From JAFGFY01 sp964520425 (lineage in GTDB: Bacteria; Desulfobacterota; DSM-4660; Desulfatiglandales; HGW-15), in NCBI GenBank assembly GCA_964520425.1, contig CAZFMX010000003.1, positions 1 through 64,000 on the forward strand: 64,000 nucleotides of DNA. The letters are read 5' to 3'. The notes beneath the pieces are model-generated. The model was not told where the DNA came from, did no database searches, and was given only the letters and a program-made list of their open reading frames with translations. Shown here one piece after another: positions 1 through 9,156 of the stretch. The position numbers were made by a program, and so were the translations under genes. Every line of letters starts with the position of its first letter. Position 1 is the first letter of the stretch.

Positions 1-1283
1 GCGGCATCGAGGGCGCCTGGAAGCCGAACCCGACCAAATGGGACTTGGGCTATCTAAGGGTGTTGTTCAAATATGAGTGGGAGTTGGTCAAGAGCCCGGC
101 CGGTGCAAATCAGTGGCTGGCCAAGGACGTAGACGAAAAAGATATGATTGTTGACGCGCACGACCCGTCGAAAAAGCATCGGCCCATGATGACCACAGCG
201 GACCTCTCGCTGAAGTTCGATCCGATCTACGAGCCGATCGCACGGCGCTACCTGAAGAACCCCGAGGAATTCAAGGATGCCTTCGCCCGCGCATGGTTTA
301 AACTGACCCACCGCGACATGGGCCCACGCTCGCGCTATCTCGGCCCCGAGGTTCCTGCGGAGGAATTGATCTGGCAAGACCCGGTGCCCGCACTCGATTA
401 TGAGTTGATCGACGAGTCGGACATCGCGGACCTCAAGACCAAGATCCTGGCATCGGGTCTGTCTATCTCCCAACTGGTCTCTACCGCCTGGGCCTCGGCA
501 TCCACATTCCGCGGTTCAGACAAGCGCGGCGGAGCGAATGGAGCGCGGATCCGTCTTGCGCCGCAAAAGGACTGGGAAGTCAATCAACCGGCTCAATTGA
601 AGAAGGTGCTCCAGACCCTTGAAGGAATCCAAAATGAGTTCAACAACGCGCAGTCGGACGGGAAGAAAATTTCGCTTGCCGATATAATTGTCCTGGGCGG
701 ATGCGCAGGTGTCGAGCAAGCAGCGAAGAATGGAGGCTATGATGTGACGGTTCCCTTCGCGCCCGGACGCACGGATGCATTGCAGGAACAGACCGACGTG
801 GTGTCATTTCAAGTGCTCGAACCGGCTGCAGATGGGTTCCGTAACTACCAAAAAACCAAATACAGCATATCAGCGGAGGAACTGCTGGTTGACAGGGCAC
901 AACTGCTGACCCTAACGCCTCCGGAGATGACGGTCCTCATCGGCGGTATGCGTGTATTGAATGCCAACTTCGGACAATCCCAATATGGGGTCTTTACCAA
1001 GCGACCAGAGACGCTTACGAATGATTTCTTTGTGAATCTGCTCGACATGGGCACGGAGTGGAAGGCAACTTCGGAAGACGAGGATGTGTTCGAGGGTCGT
1101 GATCGCGGAGCGGGCGCGCTCAAGTGGACCGGCACCCGTGTCGATCTCATCTTCGGTTCGAATTCCCAGCTTCGGGCTTTAGCGGAACTCTACGCATGTG
1201 ACGATTCCCAGGAAAAGTTCGTGAACGACTTTGTAGCGGCGTGGAACAAGGTCATGAACCTAGACCGCTTCGACCTCACCTGA
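1..1283 (+). CDS. katG: Catalase-peroxidase KatG, C-terminal part (5' end outside window)
   Basis: Bifunctional heme catalase-peroxidase that removes hydrogen peroxide in the cytoplasm. The frame is open from base 3, and its first residues (GIEGAWKPNPTKWD) align just after the Ser315 position of the M. tuberculosis enzyme, so the distal Arg/Trp/His and the proximal His lie upstream of the window. Visible are the proximal Trp (GIEGAW), the Asp of its hydrogen-bond network (TTADLSL), the mobile Arg (HRDMGP) and the complete C-terminal peroxidase-like domain (SDKRGGANGARIRL, LTNDFFVNLLDMG), ending in the usual AAWNKVMNLDRFD. The visible part is intact. A hairpin terminator lies 131 bases downstream, so it probably ends its own transcript. 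Confidence 0.97.
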   Translation, partial: GIEGAWKPNPTKWDLGYLRVLFKYEWELVKSPAGANQWLAKDVDEKDMIVDAHDPSKKHRPMMTTADLSLKFDPIYEPIARRYLKNPEEFKDAFARAWFKLTHRDMGPRSRYLGPEVPAEELIWQDPVPALDYELIDESDIADLKTKILASGLSISQLVSTAWASASTFRGSDKRGGANGARIRLAPQKDWEVNQPAQLKKVLQTLEGIQNEFNNAQSDGKKISLADIIVLGGCAGVEQAAKNGGYDVTVPFAPGRTDALQEQTDVVSFQVLEPAADGFRNYQKTKYSISAEELLVDRAQLLTLTPPEMTVLIGGMRVLNANFGQSQYGVFTKRPETLTNDFFVNLLDMGTEWKATSEDEDVFEGRDRGAGALKWTGTRVDLIFGSNSQLRALAELYACDDSQEKFVNDFVAAWNKVMNLDRFDLT

Positions 1284-1413
1284 TTACGGCATAAGCGTTT
1301 TCTAGTGCTTCTCAAGGGTGTTCTGAACCGCAAATAGAAGGATCTGGGAGGAGGAACAACCGCCAAGGATTGAACAATGCTTTGAACATCAAAGTAAATT
1401 ATGAGCAACGTAT

Positions 1414-1453
1414 GGGGGCGGCGTTTCACAATCTGAAACATCGCCCCTTTTTT
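1414..1453 (+). terminator. Rho-independent terminator after katG
   Basis: A hairpin with arms GGGGCG-gc-GTTTCA and TGAAAC-at-CGCCCC is followed by six T residues (1448-1453). It lies downstream of katG in the same direction, with no gene between. Confidence 0.8.
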
Positions 1454-2003
1454 AAGGCCTTCTTTGCGCTGTAACAAACCTGACCTTGGAACAGCCTTCA
1501 GAAAATAGGGGGATCGAGCAACCACCGAATATTATCGTAAGCTAACTCCTCTCAGTTATTAGAAACCGTAACAGAAATGTATGGAACCTCGCCCCGAGAA
1601 AACCTTTTTCTGATAGAGGAGGGGAGTTGAATCCTCGATTTTGTATTTAACTGTCAGTAATTACTAGAAAATTAAGGCAATAATTTCGCCTGTAAAAACC
1701 AGTGAGAAAAAGGCTTTCTCCGTCGACTTACCAAGTCTTTCTTATCAAAAGCCTCTATTAGCCTTATGAAGGGCAGTGGGATTCTCTACTATCGTCTGGT
1801 GTCATGGTTGAAGAAATGGTATGTTATGTTCAAGTATCCTTCCAGGTTCAGCGGATACGGAAAGAGTGGTGATAAAGTCAATGAAAAAGTAAACATTGGC
1901 TAATAGGCTCGATTCCCGCTTAGTATTGAGAACCTCAAGACCATATTTTAAGGGATAAAAACGGATAGATGGCTTCAGATAGGCAGGAGGTTTTAAATCG
2001 GGT
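1454..2003. other. Intergenic region upstream of the trehalose operon
   Basis: A/T-rich stretch with no convincing reading frame. It must hold the promoter of the trehalose operon, but I do not see a clear -35/-10 pair. An AGGAGG at 1985-1990 is the ribosome binding site for the next gene, at a long spacing of 13 bases from its ATG. Confidence 0.5.
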
Positions 2004-2681
2004 ATGAAAGCAAATAGACCTAAGCTTGAGCCCTTTTATCTGAAGGACTGTGCTCTGATTGCGATTGCAACAGGCAAGAGAGCCCAAAATTTAAGGGAAC
2101 TCATAGAACACCTGAGGGGTATTGACCCAAAAAGCATATACTATCATTTTTGGGGCGGACTTCTGAGACCTCGGTTCGACGACCCGGAATATCATAATGA
2201 TTTCGGCATATGGGTGGCCCACAGTCTTCACAATAGAATTCTTGCAGAGCGCCTGGCGGTGATAGATCCCGTCGAATTCGAAACGCTGGAAGATCTCAGG
2301 AGTGAATTGATCGAAACCATTGAGGAGAGCCTTGATGAGACCGAATTCCCCACATGGGCCAAGAGAGACGATCAATTTGAGTTTATGGAGCACCAAATTG
2401 TCGTCTTTAATACAAAGAAATCTGTGCAACTCCCTGTAGATTTCGTGAATGTTCTTCCGAGGATATCCGTGGGAAGCATTTTCTATCATTTTATTGACGG
2501 ACGCAGACGAAACCTAAATATGGTAGATGATTTTCGAAATTGGTTGACAGGTTTTGGTGATGAATATGCAGATCTTATTCAAATGATTGGTGAAATATGT
2601 CCCTATTTTACTCCACTTAAGAAGTTGCGCAAGGAATTAACCGACGTTTTTATGGATTACTTTCAAAACCAGGGTTCTTAA
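2004..2681 (+). CDS. DUF5752 family protein of the trehalose operon
   Basis: A 225-residue soluble protein of unknown biochemical role, of the DUF5752 type that is often found next to trehalose synthase TreT. It is built from two related halves: residues about 8-55 (PFYLKDCALIAIATGKRAQN, then SIYYHFW) and about 123-170 (FEFMEHQIVVFNTKKSVQ, then SIFYHFIDGRRRN). Both halves share a pattern of a hydrophobic strand followed by an S-I-x-Y-H-F motif. There is no signal peptide or membrane segment. It is the first gene of a tight four-gene run; treT starts 2 bases after its stop. The context suggests a regulatory or accessory role in trehalose metabolism, which is inference only. Confidence 0.85.
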   Translation: MKANRPKLEPFYLKDCALIAIATGKRAQNLRELIEHLRGIDPKSIYYHFWGGLLRPRFDDPEYHNDFGIWVAHSLHNRILAERLAVIDPVEFETLEDLRSELIETIEESLDETEFPTWAKRDDQFEFMEHQIVVFNTKKSVQLPVDFVNVLPRISVGSIFYHFIDGRRRNLNMVDDFRNWLTGFGDEYADLIQMIGEICPYFTPLKKLRKELTDVFMDYFQNQGS

Positions 2682-2683
2682 GA

Positions 2684-3925
2684 ATGAACGGTATGCTTGA
2701 AAAGTACGGAAGTATTACAGGCTGGGATGTCATAGAGCATTTACGTCAATTGGCGCGTCCATTAAAGGGTATGCGTTTTGTACATGTCAATTCTACCCGC
2801 GTGGGAGGAGGTGTAGCGGAAATCCTGCATAAAATGGTTCCCCTTTTCAATGAGTTGGGAATTAATACGACCTGGGAGGTGATTACAGGGGAGCCTGAAT
2901 TCTATCAATGCACTAAAAGTTTTCATAATGCTATCCAGGGTGTCCAAGTCGATATCCCCGAAAGCTACCTGAAGATTTACGAAAAGACGAACGAGCAAAC
3001 CGCTCAGAAACTCGAAGCCGTATTAAAGGAAGCCGATGTGGTGATCATCCACGATCCGCAACCGGCCGCCTTGATCGATCATTTTCCGAATCATAGAGGG
3101 AAATGGGTGTGGCGATGCCATATCGACATGAGCAGACCGTTCCGGCAGGTTTGGAAATATCTGAGGGAATTTGTATCCAGATATGATGCAAGCATTTTTT
3201 CTCTTTCCGATTTTGCACAGCCACTCCCCCATCCAATATATCTCATTGCGCCCAGCATTGATCCTCTCCACGAAAAGAATATGGATATTGAACAGGAAGA
3301 AATCAGAGAAGTTCAAAACCGTTTTAAAATAGATCCCGAAAGGCCGCTTATCCTTCAAGTATCTCGCTATGATCGATTCAAAGATCCTATTGGCGTCATT
3401 CATGCATACAATCTCACCAAGAAGTTCATCCCCTCTTTGCAGTTGGTTCTTGCAGGGGGTGATGCTGCGGATGATCCGGAAGGCGAATTCGTATTAAATG
3501 AAGTCCACGTAGCCGCACGGGATGACCCCGATCTCAGAGTTCTCCTCCTTCCGGGAGATGCACACCGAACCATTAATGCTCTTCAGCGAGCGTCCGATAT
3601 CGTATTACAAAAGTCCATAAAGGAGGGTTTTGGCCTAACGGTGACTGAAGCCATGTGGAAAAACAAGCCTGTGATCGGAGGGGATACAGGTGGTATTCGA
3701 ATTCAGGTGGTGAATCACCATACGGGCTTTTTGGTGAACACTCCCGAGGGTGCCGCGCTTCGTATTCGTTATATGCTACAGAATCCTGACATGATGGAAG
3801 AAATGGGATTAAAGGCAAAGGAGTTTGTCCGGGAGAACTTCCTTATCACAAGACATTTGCGTGAGTATCTTACACTGATCTATGCACTGCTACACGGCGA
3901 AGAAGAAAGAATCGAGCTTAACTAA
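2684..3925 (+). CDS. treT: Trehalose synthase TreT-like glycosyltransferase (GT4)
   Basis: A GT-B fold glycosyltransferase of family 4. TreT-type enzymes join a nucleotide-activated glucose to free glucose to give trehalose in one step. Recognisable features are the N-terminal HVNSTRVGGGVAEILHKMVP, the C-terminal nucleotide-sugar domain (VSRYDRFKDPIGVIHAY), and the E-x7-E type region KEGFGLTVTEAMWKNKPV followed by GGIRIQV. Its 413 residues match the usual length. The ATG lies 2 bases after the DUF5752 gene, so translation is probably coupled. Donor preference (ADP-, UDP- or GDP-glucose) cannot be read from the sequence. Confidence 0.9.
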   Translation: MNGMLEKYGSITGWDVIEHLRQLARPLKGMRFVHVNSTRVGGGVAEILHKMVPLFNELGINTTWEVITGEPEFYQCTKSFHNAIQGVQVDIPESYLKIYEKTNEQTAQKLEAVLKEADVVIIHDPQPAALIDHFPNHRGKWVWRCHIDMSRPFRQVWKYLREFVSRYDASIFSLSDFAQPLPHPIYLIAPSIDPLHEKNMDIEQEEIREVQNRFKIDPERPLILQVSRYDRFKDPIGVIHAYNLTKKFIPSLQLVLAGGDAADDPEGEFVLNEVHVAARDDPDLRVLLLPGDAHRTINALQRASDIVLQKSIKEGFGLTVTEAMWKNKPVIGGDTGGIRIQVVNHHTGFLVNTPEGAALRIRYMLQNPDMMEEMGLKAKEFVRENFLITRHLREYLTLIYALLHGEEERIELN

Positions 3926-3934
3926 TGGGAAGAA

Positions 3935-4744
3935 ATGAAGATTCTTAATCCCGAAACGAATCTTGATGTGTTTGAGAAAAAACTGACCGAAGTCTCTCAA
4001 AAAGCCTTGCTCCTTGATTATGACGGCACCCTTGCTCCCTTTCAAATCGATCCGAACAATGCTTCCCCCTACCCGGGTGTGACCGACTTGCTCAAGAATA
4101 TTATCCAACAAGGGGACACCCGTCTCGTGATTATCACGGGAAGATGGATAAAGGACATCATGCCGCTTCTGCAACTCGAAAAACAACCTGAAGTGTGGGG
4201 TTCCCACGGATTGGAAAGACTGAAGGAGAACGGATCCTACGAGATCGCCCCTATGGATGAAGATGCTCTCAAAGGATTGGTAGCCGCTGACGAGTGGATT
4301 GAATCGATAGGTTTTTCAGACCGCTGTGAGAAAAAGCCGGGTTGCCTTGCTATTCACTGGCGGGGATTGAGCGAGGACAATATTCATCACATAAAGGAGC
4401 AGGTGACCCCGAGATGGTCGCTTATTTCAAAAAATTGGGGCCTGAAATTAGAGGGATTTGATGGGGGACTTGAACTACGAGTCCCCGGTATGAATAAGGG
4501 GGATGCAGTAAAAACAATTCTCGAGGAGATGGACAACGACTCTGTAGCGGCTTACTTGGGAGACGATTTAACGGATGAGGACGCCTTCAATGCTATTAAA
4601 GGTAAAGGAATAGGCGTGTTGGTCCGAAAAGAGCTTAGACCCACGGCTGCGGATTTGTGGCTAAAACCGCCTGAAGAGCTTATTAGTTTCTTGGCTGGAT
4701 GGTTAAAAAATCGAATTAAATGTTGTGATCAATCAGTATCATAG
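3935..4744 (+). CDS. otsB: Trehalose-6-phosphate phosphatase
   Basis: A HAD-superfamily phosphatase that removes phosphate from trehalose-6-phosphate, the second step of the OtsAB route. Motif I is LLLDYDGTLAP (nucleophile Asp28 and acid/base Asp30), motif II is LVIITGR, and motif IV is GDDLTDEDAF near residue 210. The substrate-cap signature GSHGLER is also present. The length of 269 residues is typical. It sits 9 bases after treT and 11 bases before the synthase gene, in the same transcription unit. Finding otsB next to both treT and otsA means this operon encodes two separate ways of making trehalose. Confidence 0.93.
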   Translation: MKILNPETNLDVFEKKLTEVSQKALLLDYDGTLAPFQIDPNNASPYPGVTDLLKNIIQQGDTRLVIITGRWIKDIMPLLQLEKQPEVWGSHGLERLKENGSYEIAPMDEDALKGLVAADEWIESIGFSDRCEKKPGCLAIHWRGLSEDNIHHIKEQVTPRWSLISKNWGLKLEGFDGGLELRVPGMNKGDAVKTILEEMDNDSVAAYLGDDLTDEDAFNAIKGKGIGVLVRKELRPTAADLWLKPPEELISFLAGWLKNRIKCCDQSVS

Positions 4745-4755
4745 GATTTTGCTAT

Positions 4756-6495
4756 ATGAGCTATTTAGTCATCGTTTCCAATAGGAGCCCGTTCAGTTTT
4801 TCACAAGATTTTCTTTCAAATGCAGAAGAGTGCATAAAAAGAAGAATGCGACCCAGAGGTATAGTATTTGGCGAAGGGGGTCTTGTTCAAGCAATGGCCG
4901 GTTTGCTAAAACCTGGAAAATGGACTACCACTTGGCTCGGAGCATCGATGGGCGACAGGGATATCGAGGTGGCTCGAGGCCACTATAACCGTTTGTTCAA
5001 AAGAATGGAAAAAGAGCAATATGCGCCACGTCATTTTCCTCACATAGAAATCAAACCGGACGCTCGAATGCGTTTCAGATATAAGGAATATGATTTTTAC
5101 ATGCGATTTGTCTTTTTCGACACGAGACATATGCACAGTTATTACAGTAGATTTGCAAATGGATTCCTCTGGCCTCTGATGCATCTCACAAGATCACCTC
5201 TTTTTTACAAAAAGGTAAGAGTATTTCCCAGACCTCAATTTGAAAAAACTGCCTTTATACAATATATAAGCAGTAGCGTGACATTTGCCAATACCATCCT
5301 TGATGAGATTAATAAAAGCAATGAGTTTCAAAGGAAAGACGGTAAGATCGTTATATGGAATCAGGACTATCACCTTATGCGGATTTCCGAGGTTTATAAG
5401 ACACTACTTCTTGAAGAAGGAATTGCCGAAGAAGAAAGAAAAAAAGTACATGTGGGGCAGTTCATTCATACACCCTTTTTCAATATCCATGAAATTCAGG
5501 GTCTCATTCGAGAGGATAAGAGGATGGGGGTTAAAGAACACAGTCATGATCCCTTTTCTGAAAGCATTGAGACTGTGTTACAAAAAGTGACTTGGGGGAT
5601 GCTTTCCAATGATTTTATTGGCTTTCATACGAAAGAATATTGTGACAACTACCTCGAAGCACTTCAAGAATGGTTTCCTGTTGAAATTAAAACAAGCGGA
5701 CAATTCTACGAAGTCATTTATCAGAATCATGTAACAACCATTGGGGCCTTTCCGATCGGTTTGGATGTGGACAAGATCCTTTCTGAAGTATCTGTGAAGA
5801 AAAAGATCAGGTATAGATTAGGCGGAGAAGACCTTTATGAGAAAATGAGCCAAGACAGAAACTCAGGAAGCTGTATTTTTGGTGGACTTGAAAGACTTGA
5901 TTACACCAAAGGTTTTCTTGGAAGATTAGATATCTTCCAGGAAATATTTCATAAGTTGAGAGAATCAGGGAAAAGTGCACTATTATACCAAGTGACTGCG
6001 CCAAGCAGATCTGATAATCCGGACTATAAGAAACTCACTTCCATCCTGGAAGAAAAGGTTAAAAAAATAAATGAGAAAATGGAAGGCACACCGATTATTC
6101 ATATAGATAGGGGAATACCCGTACCTCAAAATTACAGATTCATGAAAGAGATTGATGTGATGCTTGTGACCCCTCTTGAAGATGGTATGAACCTGGTGGC
6201 ATTTGAATACATCCTTTCCCAGAAATACAAACGCCATGAAGACCGTGGTATTTTGATGCTGAGCACAAGTGGGGCTTCAAGGGTGCTCAAGCAAAAGGGC
6301 TTTGGGGAACAAGACGGGATCGTTTTTGTAGATCCATTGAAGGCTAAAGATGCTGGAAGAAGAACAGTAGAGGCATTGTTGAAAGGACGGCATATCTCCG
6401 ATCAGGTTATCAAATATATTGAAAAGGAACGGAGGGTAGATGAATGGGCCGAAAGAAATATCAATGCCATTTTGAACTGTAGGAAATCGGTATAG
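4756..6495 (+). CDS. otsA: Trehalose-6-phosphate synthase (GT20)
   Basis: A GT-B glycosyltransferase of family 20 that makes trehalose-6-phosphate from a nucleotide-glucose and glucose-6-phosphate. Diagnostic motifs are VSNRSPFSF at the N-terminus, NQDYHLM (usually VHDYHL; the Asp-Tyr-His core is intact), GQFIHTPFFN, GLERLDYTKGFLGRL and TPLEDGMNLVAFEYI. At 579 residues it is longer than E. coli OtsA (about 470), with extra residues in the N-terminal half. It is the last gene of the operon; the next gene is convergent. Codon and base composition match the rest of the operon. Confidence 0.92.
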   Translation: MSYLVIVSNRSPFSFSQDFLSNAEECIKRRMRPRGIVFGEGGLVQAMAGLLKPGKWTTTWLGASMGDRDIEVARGHYNRLFKRMEKEQYAPRHFPHIEIKPDARMRFRYKEYDFYMRFVFFDTRHMHSYYSRFANGFLWPLMHLTRSPLFYKKVRVFPRPQFEKTAFIQYISSSVTFANTILDEINKSNEFQRKDGKIVIWNQDYHLMRISEVYKTLLLEEGIAEEERKKVHVGQFIHTPFFNIHEIQGLIREDKRMGVKEHSHDPFSESIETVLQKVTWGMLSNDFIGFHTKEYCDNYLEALQEWFPVEIKTSGQFYEVIYQNHVTTIGAFPIGLDVDKILSEVSVKKKIRYRLGGEDLYEKMSQDRNSGSCIFGGLERLDYTKGFLGRLDIFQEIFHKLRESGKSALLYQVTAPSRSDNPDYKKLTSILEEKVKKINEKMEGTPIIHIDRGIPVPQNYRFMKEIDVMLVTPLEDGMNLVAFEYILSQKYKRHEDRGILMLSTSGASRVLKQKGFGEQDGIVFVDPLKAKDAGRRTVEALLKGRHISDQVIKYIEKERRVDEWAERNINAILNCRKSV

Positions 6496-6561
6496 GAAAA
6501 AAGCTAACCATATCTCTGTTACCATATCAGCTCGAAGAGCTTTGAACAAGAGACCTTGTCT

Positions 6562-8439
6562 TCATTCTTTCGGATCGAGTGAGAATTTAGTGGAGAAGAA
6601 CTTACGCCACCAAAGGGGCACGATCATCAATCCCAGAACAATGTAAATCCACGAATAGATTATCGAACTGCAAGGATTAGGCAATATCAACTTCCCGAAA
6701 CCCACCAGCAGCAAATAAATGGACAAGCTGGTAGTCACTGTCAAATAGGCTGCATCTTTGAAATACTTCATCGGGCGACTGGCTTCCCTCCCCATCTTCT
6801 CAGCGGTTTTTTTCCAGAACCCAGGTGGATCTACCCGACGATAAAATTCAATGAGCACCTTATCTGCGGTGGGTCGGGTTAACAATGTCACCGTAACCAC
6901 AACAATCGTTGAGATGAGCGACATGAATAGCAGCCGTTGCCACTCCGCCTCTACTGTAAAGAGAATGATGGGTGCAACAATAAGAGAAGTCATAATCGCC
7001 GATAATTCGGAGAACAGATTCACTCTTTCCCATAACCAGCGTAAGACCAGTACCGCACCGGTTCCGGCTCCAAACAACAGAGTAACGTACCAGGCCGTTT
7101 GAATAGAACCCAGGTTAGCCATAATGATCAGTGAAATAATGAGAATCAGTACATTTGACAGACGGGCAACAATCACCTGCTCTTTATTGCTCGGTTCTCT
7201 CTTCAACCAAACTCGGTTGATAATCCTTAAATAGAGATCATTGCTCCAATAGCTAGCGCCCCAGGTGAGGTGTGTATCGATAGTTGAGGCCAGGGCTGCC
7301 AACATCCCCGTCAGCATAATACCACGAATACCCGTCGGTAGAAGATCTCTTATACCGGTGGCAAAGAGCAGTTCCCGTCCGGCGACAAAATTTTCTCCGC
7401 CAGCTGTAGCCGGGTCAAATGGATAGACCACCAGCAAACCAACACCGATAATCAGCCATATAAGGCTTCGCAAGAAGATTTGAAGCCAGGTGAAAATAAA
7501 AGCTGCCATTTGAGCATCTCTAGTACTTTTACAGGCCATCATTCTCTGTGCAAAATAGCCGGTGCCATCGCTGTTACGCTCAAAAAACCACTGAAAGCTG
7601 ATTATCACCAGAAAAGGCATTAGAGCTTCGACAGTGCCGGGACTGAAAGAAAGAATCTGGCTGGTTTTCGCGATCCCATAGAATTCCGCCAGATTGTCAA
7701 TGATTCGATCCATGCCGCCAGATTTAACAATGACCACAATCGCATAGATCAGACTGCCGAGCATCGCAAGGCTAAATTGCACAGTATCGGTTGCTATCAC
7801 GGACCGTAGGCCACCAGTAGTGGAATAAAGGGCGGTGAAACCGATAATCAGAAGAATGCTGATCAGATTGTTGGTCGTGGCCACATAAGTCTCCAGATCG
7901 GTCGCCCCAGAAGCCAAAGGTATGCCAATGGTTTTTACAGTGTGATAAATTTGCTGATAGATAACTTCGGGCAGCCAATTGTTCCACGGTAGAAACACCT
8001 CACTGATGCGAGTTGCTGCGAGAAGCACCATAGCCATGATGGTGCAGTTCATCACCGTGCCATAATAAACTGCTTTTAATCCGCGTAATGCCAGCACGCC
8101 CCGGCCGCTGTAACGAATTTCCGTAAGTTCCGCATCGGTAATGACCTTTGCTCTCTGCCAGGCACGCCCCAGTAAAAACCCGATCATAAGAAATCCGAGC
8201 CCGTAAATCCACAACCGCCAGAGCATAAAGATTCCACCCGTGGCGATCAGTCCTGTAACCAGTAACGGCGTATCGGCTGCAAATTGTGTGGCAGCAAGAC
8301 TGAATCCCGCCCGCCAACCTTGTATAGATCGACCGGCCAGAAAATACTCTTCCAGATTTTCCGAAGCCTTCGACTGGTTGCGAAATCCGTTGCTTACGCT
8401 ATAAACAATAAATAGCAAAACTATAATCAGATCAATCAT
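6562..8439 (-). CDS. Sodium:solute symporter family transporter
   Basis: An inner-membrane transporter of the SSS/SLC5 family, which couples uptake of a small solute to sodium. It has about 13 hydrophobic segments over 625 residues. Family features include an N-terminal LEEYFLAGRSIQGWRAGFSL, TQFAADTPLL in TM1-2, and the ALYSTTGGLRSVIATDTVQF segment typical of TM5. The solute cannot be deduced. It is transcribed alone, convergent with the trehalose operon. No partner subunit or regulator is adjacent. I found no clear ribosome binding site before the ATG. Confidence 0.88.
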   Translation of the reverse strand: MIDLIIVLLFIVYSVSNGFRNQSKASENLEEYFLAGRSIQGWRAGFSLAATQFAADTPLLVTGLIATGGIFMLWRLWIYGLGFLMIGFLLGRAWQRAKVITDAELTEIRYSGRGVLALRGLKAVYYGTVMNCTIMAMVLLAATRISEVFLPWNNWLPEVIYQQIYHTVKTIGIPLASGATDLETYVATTNNLISILLIIGFTALYSTTGGLRSVIATDTVQFSLAMLGSLIYAIVVIVKSGGMDRIIDNLAEFYGIAKTSQILSFSPGTVEALMPFLVIISFQWFFERNSDGTGYFAQRMMACKSTRDAQMAAFIFTWLQIFLRSLIWLIIGVGLLVVYPFDPATAGGENFVAGRELLFATGIRDLLPTGIRGIMLTGMLAALASTIDTHLTWGASYWSNDLYLRIINRVWLKREPSNKEQVIVARLSNVLILIISLIIMANLGSIQTAWYVTLLFGAGTGAVLVLRWLWERVNLFSELSAIMTSLIVAPIILFTVEAEWQRLLFMSLISTIVVVTVTLLTRPTADKVLIEFYRRVDPPGFWKKTAEKMGREASRPMKYFKDAAYLTVTTSLSIYLLLVGFGKLILPNPCSSIIYSWIYIVLGLMIVPLWWRKFFSTKFSLDPKE

Positions 8440-9156
8440 GAGCTTTATAAATTATTCATACGGTTATCGCCGTGAAGTGGTTCCTGTTGGGCCCAGTCAA
8501 TGCGGTATAAAGTCTTCCGCCATTAGCTAGGAAGAATTTGGTCTAAGAAGAGGATGCCGTTTATAAATACAAACACAATTCATATGATGCAGTCAAGACT
8601 GTATAAATTGTTATGATTGAAAGATAAAAAACACTTAACTAGCCAAAAAATGGGGTTATTTTAAATAAAAACAATGAGTTCGGCCACATGCTAAGATAGA
8701 CTTGAGCACGTGAAAAAGGAATATTCTTCTCTAGAACCCCCTTTTTAACAACTTCTATTGACAGATCGAGATTGATCTTGAGGACTTCTGCAGTCAGTTG
8801 ATAGGGCTATTAGACCCTCGCTCATCATAGGCAAAGGGATTGACAGGTTGATTGTCCAAGGACTAACTTAAAGATTTGGTATTGCTTTTGGGGTAGGTCA
8901 TCACTCCCCGAAGGTCGCCTCGAGAGGGTGTGAATTGCCTTCGATGAAGAAGCAGTCTTGTTCAAGGTGACACGAGACCCTGAGACGGTATTGTGCAATT
9001 TGGCTGATCGGTTCCAGTGCGTTCCCATTGATGGGGATCACTCAAGCCGTCTGCTTTTGAGTTTCGGCTCGATGAACAAGGTCGGATCGGGTTTTGTTGA
9101 ATCCCAGGCGGGTTCCGTGGTTATGCTCGGACAGGGTCCGGAAAGGTGATTGACAA
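8440..9156. other. Long intergenic region and leader upstream of mscS
   Basis: About 700 bases without a believable gene. It contains one copy of a 50-bp promoter-like repeat (8833-8882), followed by about 270 bases of presumed untranslated leader before the MscS start. A short open frame at 8958-9149 lacks a ribosome binding site and is not called. Confidence 0.5.
8833..8882 (+). promoter_or_regulatory. Promoter-like dispersed repeat, copy 1 (mscS)
   Basis: Nearly identical to 22997-23044 upstream of the universal stress gene. Both read AAAGGGATTGACAGG, then T-G-x-TTGTCCAA, then GACTAA. Each has a TTGACA (8840-8845 here), an 18-base spacer and a -10-like TAACTT (8864-8869). The spacer holds a loose dyad (TTGACA...TGTCCAA). 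It is probably a shared stress promoter or operator. Confidence 0.5.

Noticed and set aside
8958..9149. 63-residue open frame before mscS
   Set aside because: No ribosome site, no recognisable motif, and it lies in the probable untranslated leader of mscS.
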